A stretch of 64,000 nt of DNA from Streptomyces coelicoflavus (lineage in GTDB: Bacteria; Actinomycetota; Actinomycetes; Streptomycetales; Streptomycetaceae): positions 62,001-126,000 of the forward strand of contig NZ_BEWB01000008.1 of NCBI RefSeq assembly GCF_003112555.1. Reading direction: 5' to 3'. Within the stretch, counting starts at the first letter, position 1. Each line of letters begins with the position of its first letter. This document shows positions 39,253-48,305 of the stretch, piece after piece. Position numbers and translations under genes: made by a program. The notes beneath the pieces were generated by a model, which worked only from the letters and a program-made list of their open reading frames with translations, did not search any database and had not been told where the DNA came from.

Positions 39253-41928
39253 TCAGCCCGCGAGTCCCACCGCGAGGGCCTCGCGGGCGCGGGCCACGAG
39301 TCCGTCGGCGCCGCACGAGTCGGCCAGCGCCAGGCCCCGCTCCAGCTCGGCCGACGAGCGGGCCGCGATGCCGTACTCCACGCGGGCGGCGGCGTGTTCG
39401 TACTGGCGGGGCGATGCCTCCAGGTAGGTGACGGCCTGGGCGGCGAGCCGGACCGCGCGCTGACCGGTCTCGAGCGCGGCGGCGCAGCGCAGGGCCTCTC
39501 CTATCGCCGTGTCCGTGCCGAAGCGCTCGGCCTGGCGGCGGGCGTCGGCGGCCAGCCGGGCGGCGCGGCCGGGGTCCTCGCCGGCCAGTGCCCGGGCCAG
39601 TTCGGTCGCCCAGGGGACTACCACCGGGTTGTGCCGGCCGCGGGCGGACGCCGCCTTCTCGGCGGCCTCCAGTTCGTTGACGCCCTCTTCGGTGCGGCCG
39701 GTGGCGAGCAGCAGGCGCCCGCGGACCGGGCGCGGGTCGGGCAGCACGATCGTCGACGGGTACGGCGGTGCGAAGCCGTACTGGTCGGCGACGGTCCGGG
39801 CCTCCTCGACATGGCCGCGGGCGAGCAGGGTGTCGACCAGGTTGCAGGTCGCCGACCAGTACAGCGGCAGCCCGCGGCCCACGCGTTCGGCGATGCGCAG
39901 GGACTCGCGCAGGGATTCCTCGGCCTCCCTGAGGCGGCCCCTCCTGCGGTGGCCGAGGCCGACGTAGGCGTGCGCGAGGGCGAGGTGGCCACCGCTCCAG
40001 CCGGCGCTCTCGTAGGCGCGCAGGGCCTCGGTGAACAGTGCCTCGGCGCGGTCCAGCCGGTCGGCGTAGGCGTAGGAACTGGCCAGCATCATGGGCAGTT
40101 CCAGGCCCCACTCGGTGTCGGTCCAGCCGAGTCCGGGGGCGAGGCGGCCGTTGACGAGGGCGCGGTCGCACAGTTCGACGACCTCTTCGGCGCTCTCGCC
40201 GTGGGTCATGGCGTCGAAGCCGCGCAGGATGAGCAGAGCGCGCTCGGCGTTGTCGCGGCCGGTGCAGGTGGCGGCCAGTTCGGCCAGGCGGGCGGAGCGG
40301 TGGGGCGAGGAGGTCTCGCCCGCGTGGATGCCCTCCCACATGTACTGGGCCGCCTGGAGCCGCAGGCGCGCGGAGGGGTCGGGGTTGCGGGCGGCCTCCG
40401 CCTCGACGGTGCGGACGGCCTCCTCCAGCTGGTCGTTGTGGAGCAGGGCCTGGGAGAGCCGGAAGACGGCGTCCACGCGCTGTTCGCCGTCCAGCCCGGG
40501 CATGGCGAGCGCGGTGCGCAGGTGGCCGATGGTGGTGGCGGGCGCGGTGAGGAGCGTGGCGCAGCCCAGTTCGAACAGCACGCGTGCGTGGGACTCGGGC
40601 AACGGCGGTTCCCGCAGGGCTCGTTCGAGACAGAGGCGGGCCGCGTCGGGAGCGCCGACGGCGAGGTGCTCGCGGGCGGCCTCGCGCAGCTGGAACACGA
40701 CCTCCTGGTCGTCGTCGGGGTGCACCTTGAGCAGATGCCGGGAGGCGGCCGCGGCACCGAGTCCGGAGTCGGTGACGAGCTGGGCCGCTATGCCGTGCAT
40801 CGCGGTGCGCAGGGCGTCGGGGATGGAGTTGTAGACGGCGGTGGCGATCAGCGGGTGGACGAACTCCAGGTCGTCCGCGCCCGGTTTCCCGGCGGAGTCC
40901 GGAACGGACAGGATCCGGGCGCCCCGGAGCCGTTCGGCGCAGCGGGCGGCGTCGGCGCGGTCGAGGGTGGCGAGCCTGGCCACCATGTCGACGGTGATGC
41001 CGCCGCCGAGGATGGCGGCCGCCCAGGCGAACCGGGTGGAGTCCACGCCGAGTTGCTCCAGGCGCGCGACGAGACCGCCGCCGCGGGCCGAGCGGTTCAG
41101 GTCACGCAGTTCGGCGGCCTCCGCCTCGACGGGCTGCAGTTCGCTGTCCTGGACCTTGGCGAGGAGTTCGACGGTCTCGTACGGGTTGCCGCCGGTGACG
41201 GCCCACACCTCGCGGCAGAACGAGGCCTCGGCGTGTGCGCCCAGCGTGGCGCGGGTGAGTCCGGCCGTCGCGTCGGGGGTGAGGGCGTTCAGCGGGCCGA
41301 GGGGCCGGCCCATGGCGCCGGCCGCCTCCAGGTGGCGGGCGTTGTCACCGCTGACGTCGCCGGGGCGGCGGGCGATCACGACCAGGACGGAGGTCTCGTC
41401 GAGCCGTTCGGCGAGGGCGGCGAGCCAGCGCAGGGTCTCCTGGTCGGCCCAGTGCGCGTCGTCGATCATCAGCACCAGCGGCCACTCCCGGCGCGCGAGC
41501 CGGCGCACGGCGGCGACGAGGCCGTCGCACACGCCCTGCGGGTCGGCCTGCCGCTCGCCGGGGTCCGCTATGCCGAGGGCGGGGCCGGCGATGTCGTACC
41601 AGTCGCCGAGGTACTCGCGGGCCTCCTCGGGGAGCATGGAGACCAGGGCGGGTTGGAGGAGTTGGCGCACCACGTTGAAGGGGACCGACCTGAGGGTCTC
41701 GCCGCCGCGTGCCGACCAGACGGTGCAGCCCCGGGCCTCGGCGATGCGGCGGGTCTCGGCGAGCAGTGCCGTCTTGCCGACCCCGGCCTCGCCGCGGGCC
41801 TCCAGCAGGGTGCCGGGGGACGAGCGGTCCGCGCACAGGGTGTCGACCGCGCGCGTGATGGTCGCGACCTCCTCGTCCCGCTCCCAGAGGGAGGCCGAGG
41901 CGGCGCCCGTCCGCCGTACCTCCGTCAT
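39253..41928 (-). CDS. LAL-like AAA ATPase / TPR protein lacking the C-terminal LuxR HTH
   Basis: An 891-residue STAND-type signalling ATPase of the MalT/LAL architecture. N-terminal Walker A GEAGVGKT (46-53), Walker B LVLMIDDAHWAD near 150 and a WAVTGGNPYETVELL sensor near 242 are followed by about 550 residues of helical TPR-like repeats. Standard LAL regulators end in a 60-residue LuxR helix-turn-helix; this one ends AREALAVGLAG with no such domain, and the next gene begins 35 bases later on the other strand, leaving no room for a lost HTH in another frame. It may control a partner protein instead of DNA. It converges on pcaL. Confidence 0.85.
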   Translation of the reverse strand: MTEVRRTGAASASLWERDEEVATITRAVDTLCADRSSPGTLLEARGEAGVGKTALLAETRRIAEARGCTVWSARGGETLRSVPFNVVRQLLQPALVSMLPEEAREYLGDWYDIAGPALGIADPGERQADPQGVCDGLVAAVRRLARREWPLVLMIDDAHWADQETLRWLAALAERLDETSVLVVIARRPGDVSGDNARHLEAAGAMGRPLGPLNALTPDATAGLTRATLGAHAEASFCREVWAVTGGNPYETVELLAKVQDSELQPVEAEAAELRDLNRSARGGGLVARLEQLGVDSTRFAWAAAILGGGITVDMVARLATLDRADAARCAERLRGARILSVPDSAGKPGADDLEFVHPLIATAVYNSIPDALRTAMHGIAAQLVTDSGLGAAAASRHLLKVHPDDDQEVVFQLREAAREHLAVGAPDAARLCLERALREPPLPESHARVLFELGCATLLTAPATTIGHLRTALAMPGLDGEQRVDAVFRLSQALLHNDQLEEAVRTVEAEAARNPDPSARLRLQAAQYMWEGIHAGETSSPHRSARLAELAATCTGRDNAERALLILRGFDAMTHGESAEEVVELCDRALVNGRLAPGLGWTDTEWGLELPMMLASSYAYADRLDRAEALFTEALRAYESAGWSGGHLALAHAYVGLGHRRRGRLREAEESLRESLRIAERVGRGLPLYWSATCNLVDTLLARGHVEEARTVADQYGFAPPYPSTIVLPDPRPVRGRLLLATGRTEEGVNELEAAEKAASARGRHNPVVVPWATELARALAGEDPGRAARLAADARRQAERFGTDTAIGEALRCAAALETGQRAVRLAAQAVTYLEASPRQYEHAAARVEYGIAARSSAELERGLALADSCGADGLVARAREALAVGLAG

Positions 41929-42190
41929 CCCGCTACCTCCCCGAGTCGCCCGAATGACGTACAGAGCCTGAGCCTAGCCCTCCGATCGCGCAAGTGGTGG
42001 GCGCTCCGCCGACCAGTTGCCGTGACGGGTGACATGCGGTAAAGCGTGAACGACGTGCCGGGCCCGTCATCAGCGGCGGTGCGTCCGGGCGCCCGTCAAC
42101 CTCTCGCGGTCCGGGGTGCCGTACCGGCCGGTCCGGTGCTACGGCCGGGCCTCTCATCCGGCTTTCACCGACGCCTCATACGGTGTGCAC

Positions 42191-43243
42191 ATGACGCAGG
42201 CGACTCCTCCCGGGTGGTACCCGGACCCCGGACAGAAGAATGACGGTCCCGCCACCGAACGCTGGTGGGACGGCACGGCGTGGACCGGCGAGGTGCGCCC
42301 GGCGGGAGCGGCCGCCGCCTGGGCCCCGCCCGCGCAGCCGCCGGGACATCCGCCGGTGCAGCCACCGGTGGTCGGCGCCGTACCCGGTCCGTATCCCGTG
42401 CACCCGGGCTATGCGGGCTTTCCGGTCCAGCCGCCGCCGTCGGCGCGACGGCGGCGCCTGCGGGCCGGCATAGCCGTCGCGGCGGCCGTGGCGGTGCTGG
42501 CCGGTATCGGGGTCGGCGTGTACGCGCTGACCGACGACGGTTCGGGCGGCAACAGCGCGGCGGGCTCGCAGCAGGACCGGTCGGGTCCCGGCGACCGGAA
42601 CGACCCCTTCGGCGACTCGGGCGGCGGCAAGGACGACCAGGACGGCGGCGAGGACGGCCCGTTGCCCTCGCCCGGGTCCCCGGACTCCTCGGAGCCGCCC
42701 GAGGTGGACAGCGGCTCGGTGACGGACCCGCTCAGCGGGATCAGCCTGCCCATTCCGGACGGCTGGTACGGGCAGGAGCTGGAGATCGGCGCGCAGATCA
42801 CGTCGGACGACGCCTACAAGTGCCCCGGCGACACCTCCAAGTCCTGCACCAAGGGCGGCGCCTACTCGGCTCCGGCGAGGCTGCTCCAGTCCGAGGGCGA
42901 CACCGCCGAGGAGGTCGCGAAGGCCGACATCGCGGCGAACGCCGAGCAGTCCTACGGCCAGGACTCCTACGGCAAGATCACCTCGCACGACGTGCTGGCC
43001 TCCAAGGCGGTCACGGTTGCCGGGCAGAAGGGCTACCTGGTCCGCTGGAAGGTGGTCACCGCCAAGGGCTCCGACGGTTTCGTCGAGTCGCTGGCGTTCC
43101 CCTCGCCCGCCCGGCCCTCGCAGATCGTCCTCGTCCGTTTCGGTGTCGACGTCGACCAGAAGCAGACGGTCATCGACGAGATAACCAAGGGCATCGAGGC
43201 GGACACCTCCGGCGGCGGGGGCGGCAGCGGCCAGGACGTCTGA
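42191..43243 (+). CDS. Membrane-anchored protein with N-terminal DUF2510 domain
   Basis: A 350-residue protein. The DUF2510 module is at 1-35 (PPGWYPDPG, then RWWDGTAWT), followed by a Pro-rich linker, one transmembrane helix (about 94-118, AGIAVAAAVAVLAGIGVGVYAL), an Asp/Gly/Ser-rich spacer and an extracellular domain (about 175-345, SGISLPIPDGWYGQE onward) with a CPGDTSKSC pair. This inside-linker-TM-outside plan is common in Streptomyces; function is unknown. The ATG at 42191 opens the conserved DUF2510 core. A long hairpin follows the gene. Confidence 0.8.
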   Translation: MTQATPPGWYPDPGQKNDGPATERWWDGTAWTGEVRPAGAAAAWAPPAQPPGHPPVQPPVVGAVPGPYPVHPGYAGFPVQPPPSARRRRLRAGIAVAAAVAVLAGIGVGVYALTDDGSGGNSAAGSQQDRSGPGDRNDPFGDSGGGKDDQDGGEDGPLPSPGSPDSSEPPEVDSGSVTDPLSGISLPIPDGWYGQELEIGAQITSDDAYKCPGDTSKSCTKGGAYSAPARLLQSEGDTAEEVAKADIAANAEQSYGQDSYGKITSHDVLASKAVTVAGQKGYLVRWKVVTAKGSDGFVESLAFPSPARPSQIVLVRFGVDVDQKQTVIDEITKGIEADTSGGGGGSGQDV

Positions 43244-43296
43244 CGCGTCGGCCCCGGCCCTCAGCCCCGTCCAGAGGGGCGGGCCGGAAAACGGTC

Positions 43297-43341
43297 GGCC
43301 GGGTGGGGCGCCCTTCCGCTCAGAGGGCGCACCACCCGGCC
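43297..43341. terminator. 45-bp bidirectional terminator
   Basis: GGCCGGGTGG-G-GCGCCCT pairs with AGGGCGC-A-CCACCCGGCC, 17 base pairs with a single G/A mismatch and a nine-base loop (43315-43323). It lies between the convergent DUF2510 and TetR genes and is the strongest hairpin I found in the window. Confidence 0.75.
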
Positions 43342-43423
43342 GGGGGTGCGCGCCGCCCCCGTCCCCACGGTGCGGCGCGGGCAGGCCACCGTCCAGTCAT
43401 CCCGTGGACGGCGACCTGGGTCT

Positions 43424-44038
43424 TCAGGGGAGGCCGAGGGCCGGCAGCACGACGGCCTCCACGAACCGGACGAGGTACGCCGCGTCGGCCTGCTCGCCCT
43501 CCAGGACGGGGCGCATCCGCAGCATGCCGAAGAGCTGCGCGGGCACGTACTCCAGCGCGGGATGGCCGGCCGGAACCTCGCCCCGCGCCACGCCGCGCGC
43601 GAGGATCGCCCGGAGCGCGGCGATCTCCGGCTCGACGAGCGCCTCGCGCAGCGCGCACTTCAGCTCCGGGTCCTCCATGACCGCGTGGCCGAGCGCCTGG
43701 AGCAGCCCGGTGTCCTTGCCCGCCCCCTCGCCCGCGGCGGCGGCCGCCCGGCGCAGGTCCTCGGCGAGCGACCCGGTGTCGATGTCGGCGAAGCGCACCC
43801 GGCTGTTGGAGCGCAGCGCCGCCGCCACGAACTGCGGCTTGGTCTTCCACTGCCGGTAGAGCGTGGACTTGCTGCACCGGGTGCTGGCGGCGATGCCCTC
43901 CATGGTCACGGCGTCGTAGCCGCAGGAGCGGAGCTGGTCGAGCACGGCGTCGTAGAACTCCTGCTCACGCTCCGGCGTGATCTTGGAGCGGCGCGAGGTG
44001 CCGACCGTTTCCGGTCGGTCCGCGTCCTGCGACGTCAT
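43424..44038 (-). CDS. TetR family transcriptional regulator
   Basis: A 204-residue TetR repressor. The helix-turn-helix is at about 25-70 (YDAVTMEGIAASTRCSKSTLYRQW), and the rest is a helical ligand-binding domain of the TetR_C_33-like type (AHLRR-like, EPEIAALRAILARGVARGEV). It is divergent from the PAP2 phosphatase gene, with an 18-bp perfect inverted repeat in between that is probably its operator, so it would repress itself and the PAP2/transporter pair. The ligand is unknown; a lipid or hydrophobic compound would suit the targets. Confidence 0.88.
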   Translation of the reverse strand: MTSQDADRPETVGTSRRSKITPEREQEFYDAVLDQLRSCGYDAVTMEGIAASTRCSKSTLYRQWKTKPQFVAAALRSNSRVRFADIDTGSLAEDLRRAAAAAGEGAGKDTGLLQALGHAVMEDPELKCALREALVEPEIAALRAILARGVARGEVPAGHPALEYVPAQLFGMLRMRPVLEGEQADAAYLVRFVEAVVLPALGLP

Positions 44039-44078
44039 CGGCCCTGCTCCTTCTCTCTCCGGTGTGTCCTATGTCTAT

Positions 44079-44128
44079 CGATACGCCAGTGTACCGGTAC
44101 ACCACCGTATCGGTACACTGGCGTATCG
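44079..44128. promoter_or_regulatory. TetR operator: 18-bp perfect inverted repeat
   Basis: CGATACGCCAGTGTACCG (44079-44096) and CGGTACACTGGCGTATCG (44111-44128) are exact inverted copies 14 bases apart. The palindrome GTACCGGTAC overlaps the left arm, and further CGTATCG half-sites follow near 44139. It is likely bound by two or more TetR dimers and controls both flanking genes. Confidence 0.8.
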
Positions 44129-44212
44129 GAACGGGGTCGTATCGATGAGAACCGTCACACGGCCCTTCTCCGACGAGCCACACGCACCAACCGTCAGCGA
44201 AGGGGCCGGGGG

Positions 44213-45028
44213 ATGAACGCCCGCAGCGAGCCTGCACCAGCGGGGCCGGACGCGCCCGCGCGCCCACCACTCGTCCGCGAGCTGCTGCTCGTGGCCGGGC
44301 TCTTCCTCGTGTACAAGTTCGGCCGCCAACTGGCGACGGGACACACCGCCGAGGCGTTCCGCAACGCACACCACGTGTGGGACTGGGAGCGGATGCTCCG
44401 GCTGCCCGACGAGGGCGCGGTGCAGTCCCTGCTCCTGCACGGCGACACGCTGGTCCACGTGGCGAACACGTACTACGCCGTCGTCCACTTCCCGGCCACC
44501 CTGGCCTTCCTGGTCTGGCTCTACCTGCGCCGGCCGGCGCACTACGTCTGGGCCCGCCGTGTCCTGGCCGCCGTGACCGGCGCCGCACTCGTGCTGCACC
44601 TCCTGTTTCCGCTCGCCCCGCCGCGCATGCTGGGCGCCGCCGGCCTGATCGACACGGCCCACGTCTTCGGGCCTTCGGTGTACGGCCCGCCGCGCACGGA
44701 CTCGTTGTCGAACCAGTTCGCGGCGATGCCCTCGCTGCACTTCGGCTGGGCCCTGATGCTGGCGATCGGCCTGATCGTCGCGACGCGCACGCGGTGGCGC
44801 CTGCTGTGGCTGCTGCATCCGCTGGTGACGCTGCTGGTGATCGTGGGCACCGCGAACCACTACTGGCTCGACGTCGTCGTGGCCGCGGCCCTGCTCGGCC
44901 TCGCGCTGGCGGTGCTGCGGCTGCCGCGGTCGCCTCGGCGTCCGCGGTGCGCCCTGCCCCACCGGCGGCCCGAGGTCCGGCGCCGGTCGCCGGCCGAGCG
45001 GCCCGAGCTGGTCGGGGCGGGCCGATGA
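44213..45028 (+). CDS. PAP2-superfamily membrane phosphatase
   Basis: A 271-residue membrane protein with about six helices. The PAP2/AUR1-type motifs are NQFAAMPSLHFGWALML (about 163-179) and ANHYWLDVVVAAALL (about 219-233), carrying the two catalytic histidines; the first KxxxxxxRP motif is degenerate, as in the inositolphosphotransferase-like PAP2_3 branch. It may dephosphorylate or transfer a phospho-lipid headgroup at the membrane. The ATG at 44213 follows GGGGCCGGGGG. The stop overlaps the transporter start as ATGA, so the two are an operon under the TetR repeat. Confidence 0.85.
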   Translation: MNARSEPAPAGPDAPARPPLVRELLLVAGLFLVYKFGRQLATGHTAEAFRNAHHVWDWERMLRLPDEGAVQSLLLHGDTLVHVANTYYAVVHFPATLAFLVWLYLRRPAHYVWARRVLAAVTGAALVLHLLFPLAPPRMLGAAGLIDTAHVFGPSVYGPPRTDSLSNQFAAMPSLHFGWALMLAIGLIVATRTRWRLLWLLHPLVTLLVIVGTANHYWLDVVVAAALLGLALAVLRLPRSPRRPRCALPHRRPEVRRRSPAERPELVGAGR

Positions 45029-45990
45029 ACGCCGCCCTGGTCGCCGTACTGCTGTCCCTGGTCTCCGCCTGCGCCTACGCCGCCGCGGCCGTCGCCCAGG
45101 AGCGGCTGGCCTCGCGTGCCGCGGGCGCCGGTGCGCTGCGGATGCTGGCCTCGAGCGCCTGGTGGTGGGCGGTCGCGCTCAACGCCTCGGCCGCGCTGCT
45201 GCACGTCGTGGCGCTCAAGTACGGCCCCCTCACCGTGGTCCAGCCGCTCGGCGCCCTCACTCTGGTCGCGGCGGTGCCCCTGGGGGCGCGGCTGGCGGGC
45301 CGGAGGGTGAGCGCGGTGGAGTGGCGGGGCACCGGGCTGACGCTGCTGGGGCTCGGCGCGCTGCTGCTCACCGCGTCCGGGCCCGCGCCGGACGACGTGC
45401 TGAGCGTGCCGGAGGCGCTGACCGTGTCCGGCGCGACGGCGGCGCTGATCGGCGTGCTGTCCCGGCCCGGCGCCCGGCCCGGACTGCGGCACGCGACGGC
45501 GTCCGGCATCGCCTCCGGTGTCGCCTCGGCGCTCACCCAGACCGTGACGGTGGCCGTCACCGACCGGTCGGGCCCGCTGCTGAGCGTCCAGGTGGTCGGC
45601 GTGGCCCTGCTGGTGGCCGCCTTCGCCGCGGGCGGACTGCTCCTGTCCCAGACGGCGTACCGGGGCGGTCTGGGTGCCCCGCTGGCGGTGGTGACGCTGG
45701 CCAATCCGGTGGCCGCCGCCGTGATCGGGCTGTCCCTGCTCGGGGAGCGGCTCAGGGGCGGCGCGGGCGGTGTGCTCCTCGCGCTGACGGGTGCGACGTT
45801 GGCCGCCTGGGGGGTGCTCCAGCTCAGCCGGGCGACCCCGGGCCGGACCGGGACCGCCGCACCGGCGCTCGCGGGTCCGGGTCCGGTGCCCGCGGGTCCG
45901 GGTCCGGAACCGGAGCCCGCGGGACCCGGTGCGGCGCGGCCCGGGCTGGTGCCCCGGCAGCCGGGACCGGACCACCTCACCCGGCTCTGA
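45025..45990 (+). CDS. DMT/EamA-like membrane transporter
   Basis: A 321-residue integral membrane protein with nine to ten hydrophobic helices, typical of the drug/metabolite transporter superfamily; HVVALKYGPLTVVQPLGALT and LGAPLAVVTLANPVAAAVIG are the paired conserved segments before helices 4 and 9. A Pro/Gly/Ala-rich cytoplasmic tail (about 280-315) is built from imperfect GPGP repeats. Coupling to the PAP2 gene suggests that it moves the product or a related metabolite; direction and substrate are unknown. Confidence 0.82.
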   Translation: MNAALVAVLLSLVSACAYAAAAVAQERLASRAAGAGALRMLASSAWWWAVALNASAALLHVVALKYGPLTVVQPLGALTLVAAVPLGARLAGRRVSAVEWRGTGLTLLGLGALLLTASGPAPDDVLSVPEALTVSGATAALIGVLSRPGARPGLRHATASGIASGVASALTQTVTVAVTDRSGPLLSVQVVGVALLVAAFAAGGLLLSQTAYRGGLGAPLAVVTLANPVAAAVIGLSLLGERLRGGAGGVLLALTGATLAAWGVLQLSRATPGRTGTAAPALAGPGPVPAGPGPEPEPAGPGAARPGLVPRQPGPDHLTRL

Positions 45991-45995
45991 CTCCC

Positions 45996-46013
45996 GACCC
46001 GGGCCCCCGGGTC
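45996..46013. terminator. Terminator hairpin with adjacent 8-bp repeats
   Basis: GACCCGGG (45996-46003) and CCCGGGTC (46006-46013) form an eight-pair stem between the convergent transporter and phospholipase genes. Directly after it CTCAGGGC is repeated three times and followed by a variant CTCAGCGC (46013-46044). Confidence 0.55.
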
Positions 46014-46058
46014 TCAGGGCCTCAGGGCCTCAGGGCCTCAGCGCCCTCGCCCTCGCCC

Positions 46059-48122
46059 TCAGTCCGTGACGATCGCCGGGTCGCTGACGCCCGGACGGCC
46101 GTTCTCCACGTGCCCGGCGAAGCGCCGCAGGAAGGCGGGTTCGGCCTCGGAGGTCACCGTCACGTCGTACCAGCGCCGGCTGCGCGTGAGGTCGACGGTG
46201 TGGTGCACGGTGGCGCCGGGGCGGACGGCAAGGGTCCGGGAGCGTCCGTCGTAGGCGTTGGCGATCCGGAGCCGGACCGTGCCGGTTCCGCTGTTGGTGA
46301 GGGTGAGCCGGAGGTCGTCGCCGCGGTGCCGCGCGGTGACCTCGGGCCCCGCGGGACCGGCGGGCTCGTTCGGGCCCCGGAAGACCCGCAGGAAGCCGGC
46401 CGGTCCGTGCACGGTCAGGTCGTAGGAGCCGGCGGAGTACGCCGAGTTCCAGGTGTCCGCGATGTCCTTGCCGGCCTCGGTGGTGTACGTCCAGGGGCCG
46501 TCGGTGCGGTTGCCCGAGGTGACGAGGAAGGCGGCGCCGGCCCGGGCCCCGGAGGCGAAGGCCAGCGTGAACTTCCCGGCCGCCGTGTCCACGGCACCGT
46601 CCACGTGCGGGTCGTACCGCAGCGGGCGGGAGGGACGCGCCCCTCGTTCCTGCCGGGGCATGCCGGGCTCCGCGGGCGGCGTCGGACGGTAGTCCGGGTG
46701 GCGTTCGCGGTCCGGCGGTTCGTAGGCGTCGGTGTCCGGCAGGCGGGCCGGGCGGCTGTCCTTGCGGGAGAAGTCGAAGGCGGAGGTCAGGTCGCCGCAG
46801 ACGGCGCGGCGCCAGGGTGAGATGTTCGGTTCGCGGACGCCGAAGCGGCGCTCCATGAAACGGATCACCGAGGTGTGGTCGAAGGTCTCGGAGCAGACGA
46901 AGCCGCCCTTGCTCCACGGCGAGACGACCAGCATGGGCACGCGCGGGCCCAGCCCGTAGAAGCCCTCTCGGTGGGTGGCGCTGCCCTCGAAGACGTCCAG
47001 GGAGACGTCGACGGTGGACCGGCCCTGTGCGGCGGACTTCGGCGGCAGCGGCGGCACCACGTGGTCGAAGAAGCCGTCGTTCTCGTCGTACGTGATGAAC
47101 AGGGCCGTCTTCGCCCACACCGCCGGGTTGGAGGTGAGTGCGTCCAGGACCTGGGAGATGTACCAGGCACCGTAGTTCGAGGGCCAGTTGGAGTGCTCGG
47201 AGAACGCCTCCGGGGAGGCTATCCAGGAGATCTTCGGCAGCCGGTCCGCCGCGACGTCGGCGCGCAGCCGGTCGAAGTAGCCCTCGCCGCTCCTGGCGTC
47301 GGTGCCGGTGCGGGCCTTGTCGTACAGGGGGTCGCCGGGCTGTGCGTTCCGGTACTTGTTGAAGTACAGCAGGGAGTTGTCGCCGTAGTTGCCGCGGTAG
47401 GCGTCGTCGATCCAGCCCCAGTGGCCGGCCGCGTCGAGGCCGTCGCCGACGTCCTGGTAGATCCTCCAGGAGATCCCGGCCGCCTCGAGGCGCTCGGGAT
47501 ACGTCGTCCAGTCGTAGCCGAGTTCGTCGTTGCCGAGGACCGGGCCGCCGCCCCGGCCGTCGTTGCCGGTGTGTCCCGACCACAGGTAGTAGCGGTTGGG
47601 GTCGGTGGAGCCGATGAAGGAGCAGTGGTAGGCGTCGCAGACGGTGAAGGTGTCGGCGAGGGCGTAGTGGAAGGGAATGTCCTCGCGGGTCAGGTACGCC
47701 ATGGTGGTGGTGCCCTTGGCGGGCAGCCAGCGGTCGTACTTGGCGTTGTGGTACGCGTCCTGTCCGTCGGACCAGCCGTGCGGGAGCCCTTCGAGGAACT
47801 GCATGCCGAGGTCGTCGGCCTCCGGACGGAAGGGCAGCACCTCCGTGCCGTCGCCCTTGCGCTGGTGCCACACCGACCTGCCGCCGTCCAGTGCCACCGG
47901 GTGCGGGTCGCCGAAGCCGCGGACACCGCGCAGGCTGCCGAAGTAGTGGTCGAACGAACGGTTCTCCTGCATCAGCACGACGATGTGCTCGACGTCCTCG
48001 ATCGACCCCGAGCGGTGGTTCGCCGGGAGCGCCGCCGCCCGGTCGATGCTCGCGGAGAGGGCGCTGAACGCCGTTGTGGCGCCCGCGAGTTGGAGGAATC
48101 TGCGCCGGTTCACTTCGGCCAT
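46059..48122 (-). CDS. Tat-exported phosphocholine-specific phospholipase C
   Basis: A 687-residue secreted phospholipase C. The Tat signal is NRRRFLQLAG (5-14) with a hydrophobic stretch and an AAALPA-like cleavage site near 33. The phosphoesterase domain (about 40-440) has the metal/nucleophile segment QENRSFDHYFGSLRG (52-66) and FITYDENDGFFDHVVPP near 343; two beta-rich DUF756 domains follow (about 480-685). It hydrolyses phosphatidylcholine or sphingomyelin, releasing phosphocholine, probably for phosphate scavenging. The start at 48122 is the natural Tat start. It diverges from the MHS transporter. Confidence 0.93.
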   Translation of the reverse strand: MAEVNRRRFLQLAGATTAFSALSASIDRAAALPANHRSGSIEDVEHIVVLMQENRSFDHYFGSLRGVRGFGDPHPVALDGGRSVWHQRKGDGTEVLPFRPEADDLGMQFLEGLPHGWSDGQDAYHNAKYDRWLPAKGTTTMAYLTREDIPFHYALADTFTVCDAYHCSFIGSTDPNRYYLWSGHTGNDGRGGGPVLGNDELGYDWTTYPERLEAAGISWRIYQDVGDGLDAAGHWGWIDDAYRGNYGDNSLLYFNKYRNAQPGDPLYDKARTGTDARSGEGYFDRLRADVAADRLPKISWIASPEAFSEHSNWPSNYGAWYISQVLDALTSNPAVWAKTALFITYDENDGFFDHVVPPLPPKSAAQGRSTVDVSLDVFEGSATHREGFYGLGPRVPMLVVSPWSKGGFVCSETFDHTSVIRFMERRFGVREPNISPWRRAVCGDLTSAFDFSRKDSRPARLPDTDAYEPPDRERHPDYRPTPPAEPGMPRQERGARPSRPLRYDPHVDGAVDTAAGKFTLAFASGARAGAAFLVTSGNRTDGPWTYTTEAGKDIADTWNSAYSAGSYDLTVHGPAGFLRVFRGPNEPAGPAGPEVTARHRGDDLRLTLTNSGTGTVRLRIANAYDGRSRTLAVRPGATVHHTVDLTRSRRWYDVTVTSEAEPAFLRRFAGHVENGRPGVSDPAIVTD

Positions 48123-48305
48123 GGGGTGAGGGACCTCTCGCCTTGGGGGGGTTCAGCCGGCCGGACGGTGCCGGGTGATGACGGAATGCGCGCGAAAGGA
48201 GTGTTCCAGGAGCAGCAAACGTCAGGGAAGGGTCCGGTGGCTCTCGTGTGAAAGTCACCGGTACGTGAGGTGTGCCGGGCCCGCCGCACGGGGATGGTCG
48301 CGATC

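Noticed and set aside
46013..46044. 8-bp CTCAGGGC tandem repeats as a regulatory array
   Set aside because: They lie between two convergent gene ends next to a terminator stem and are not palindromic, so simple slippage is the better explanation.
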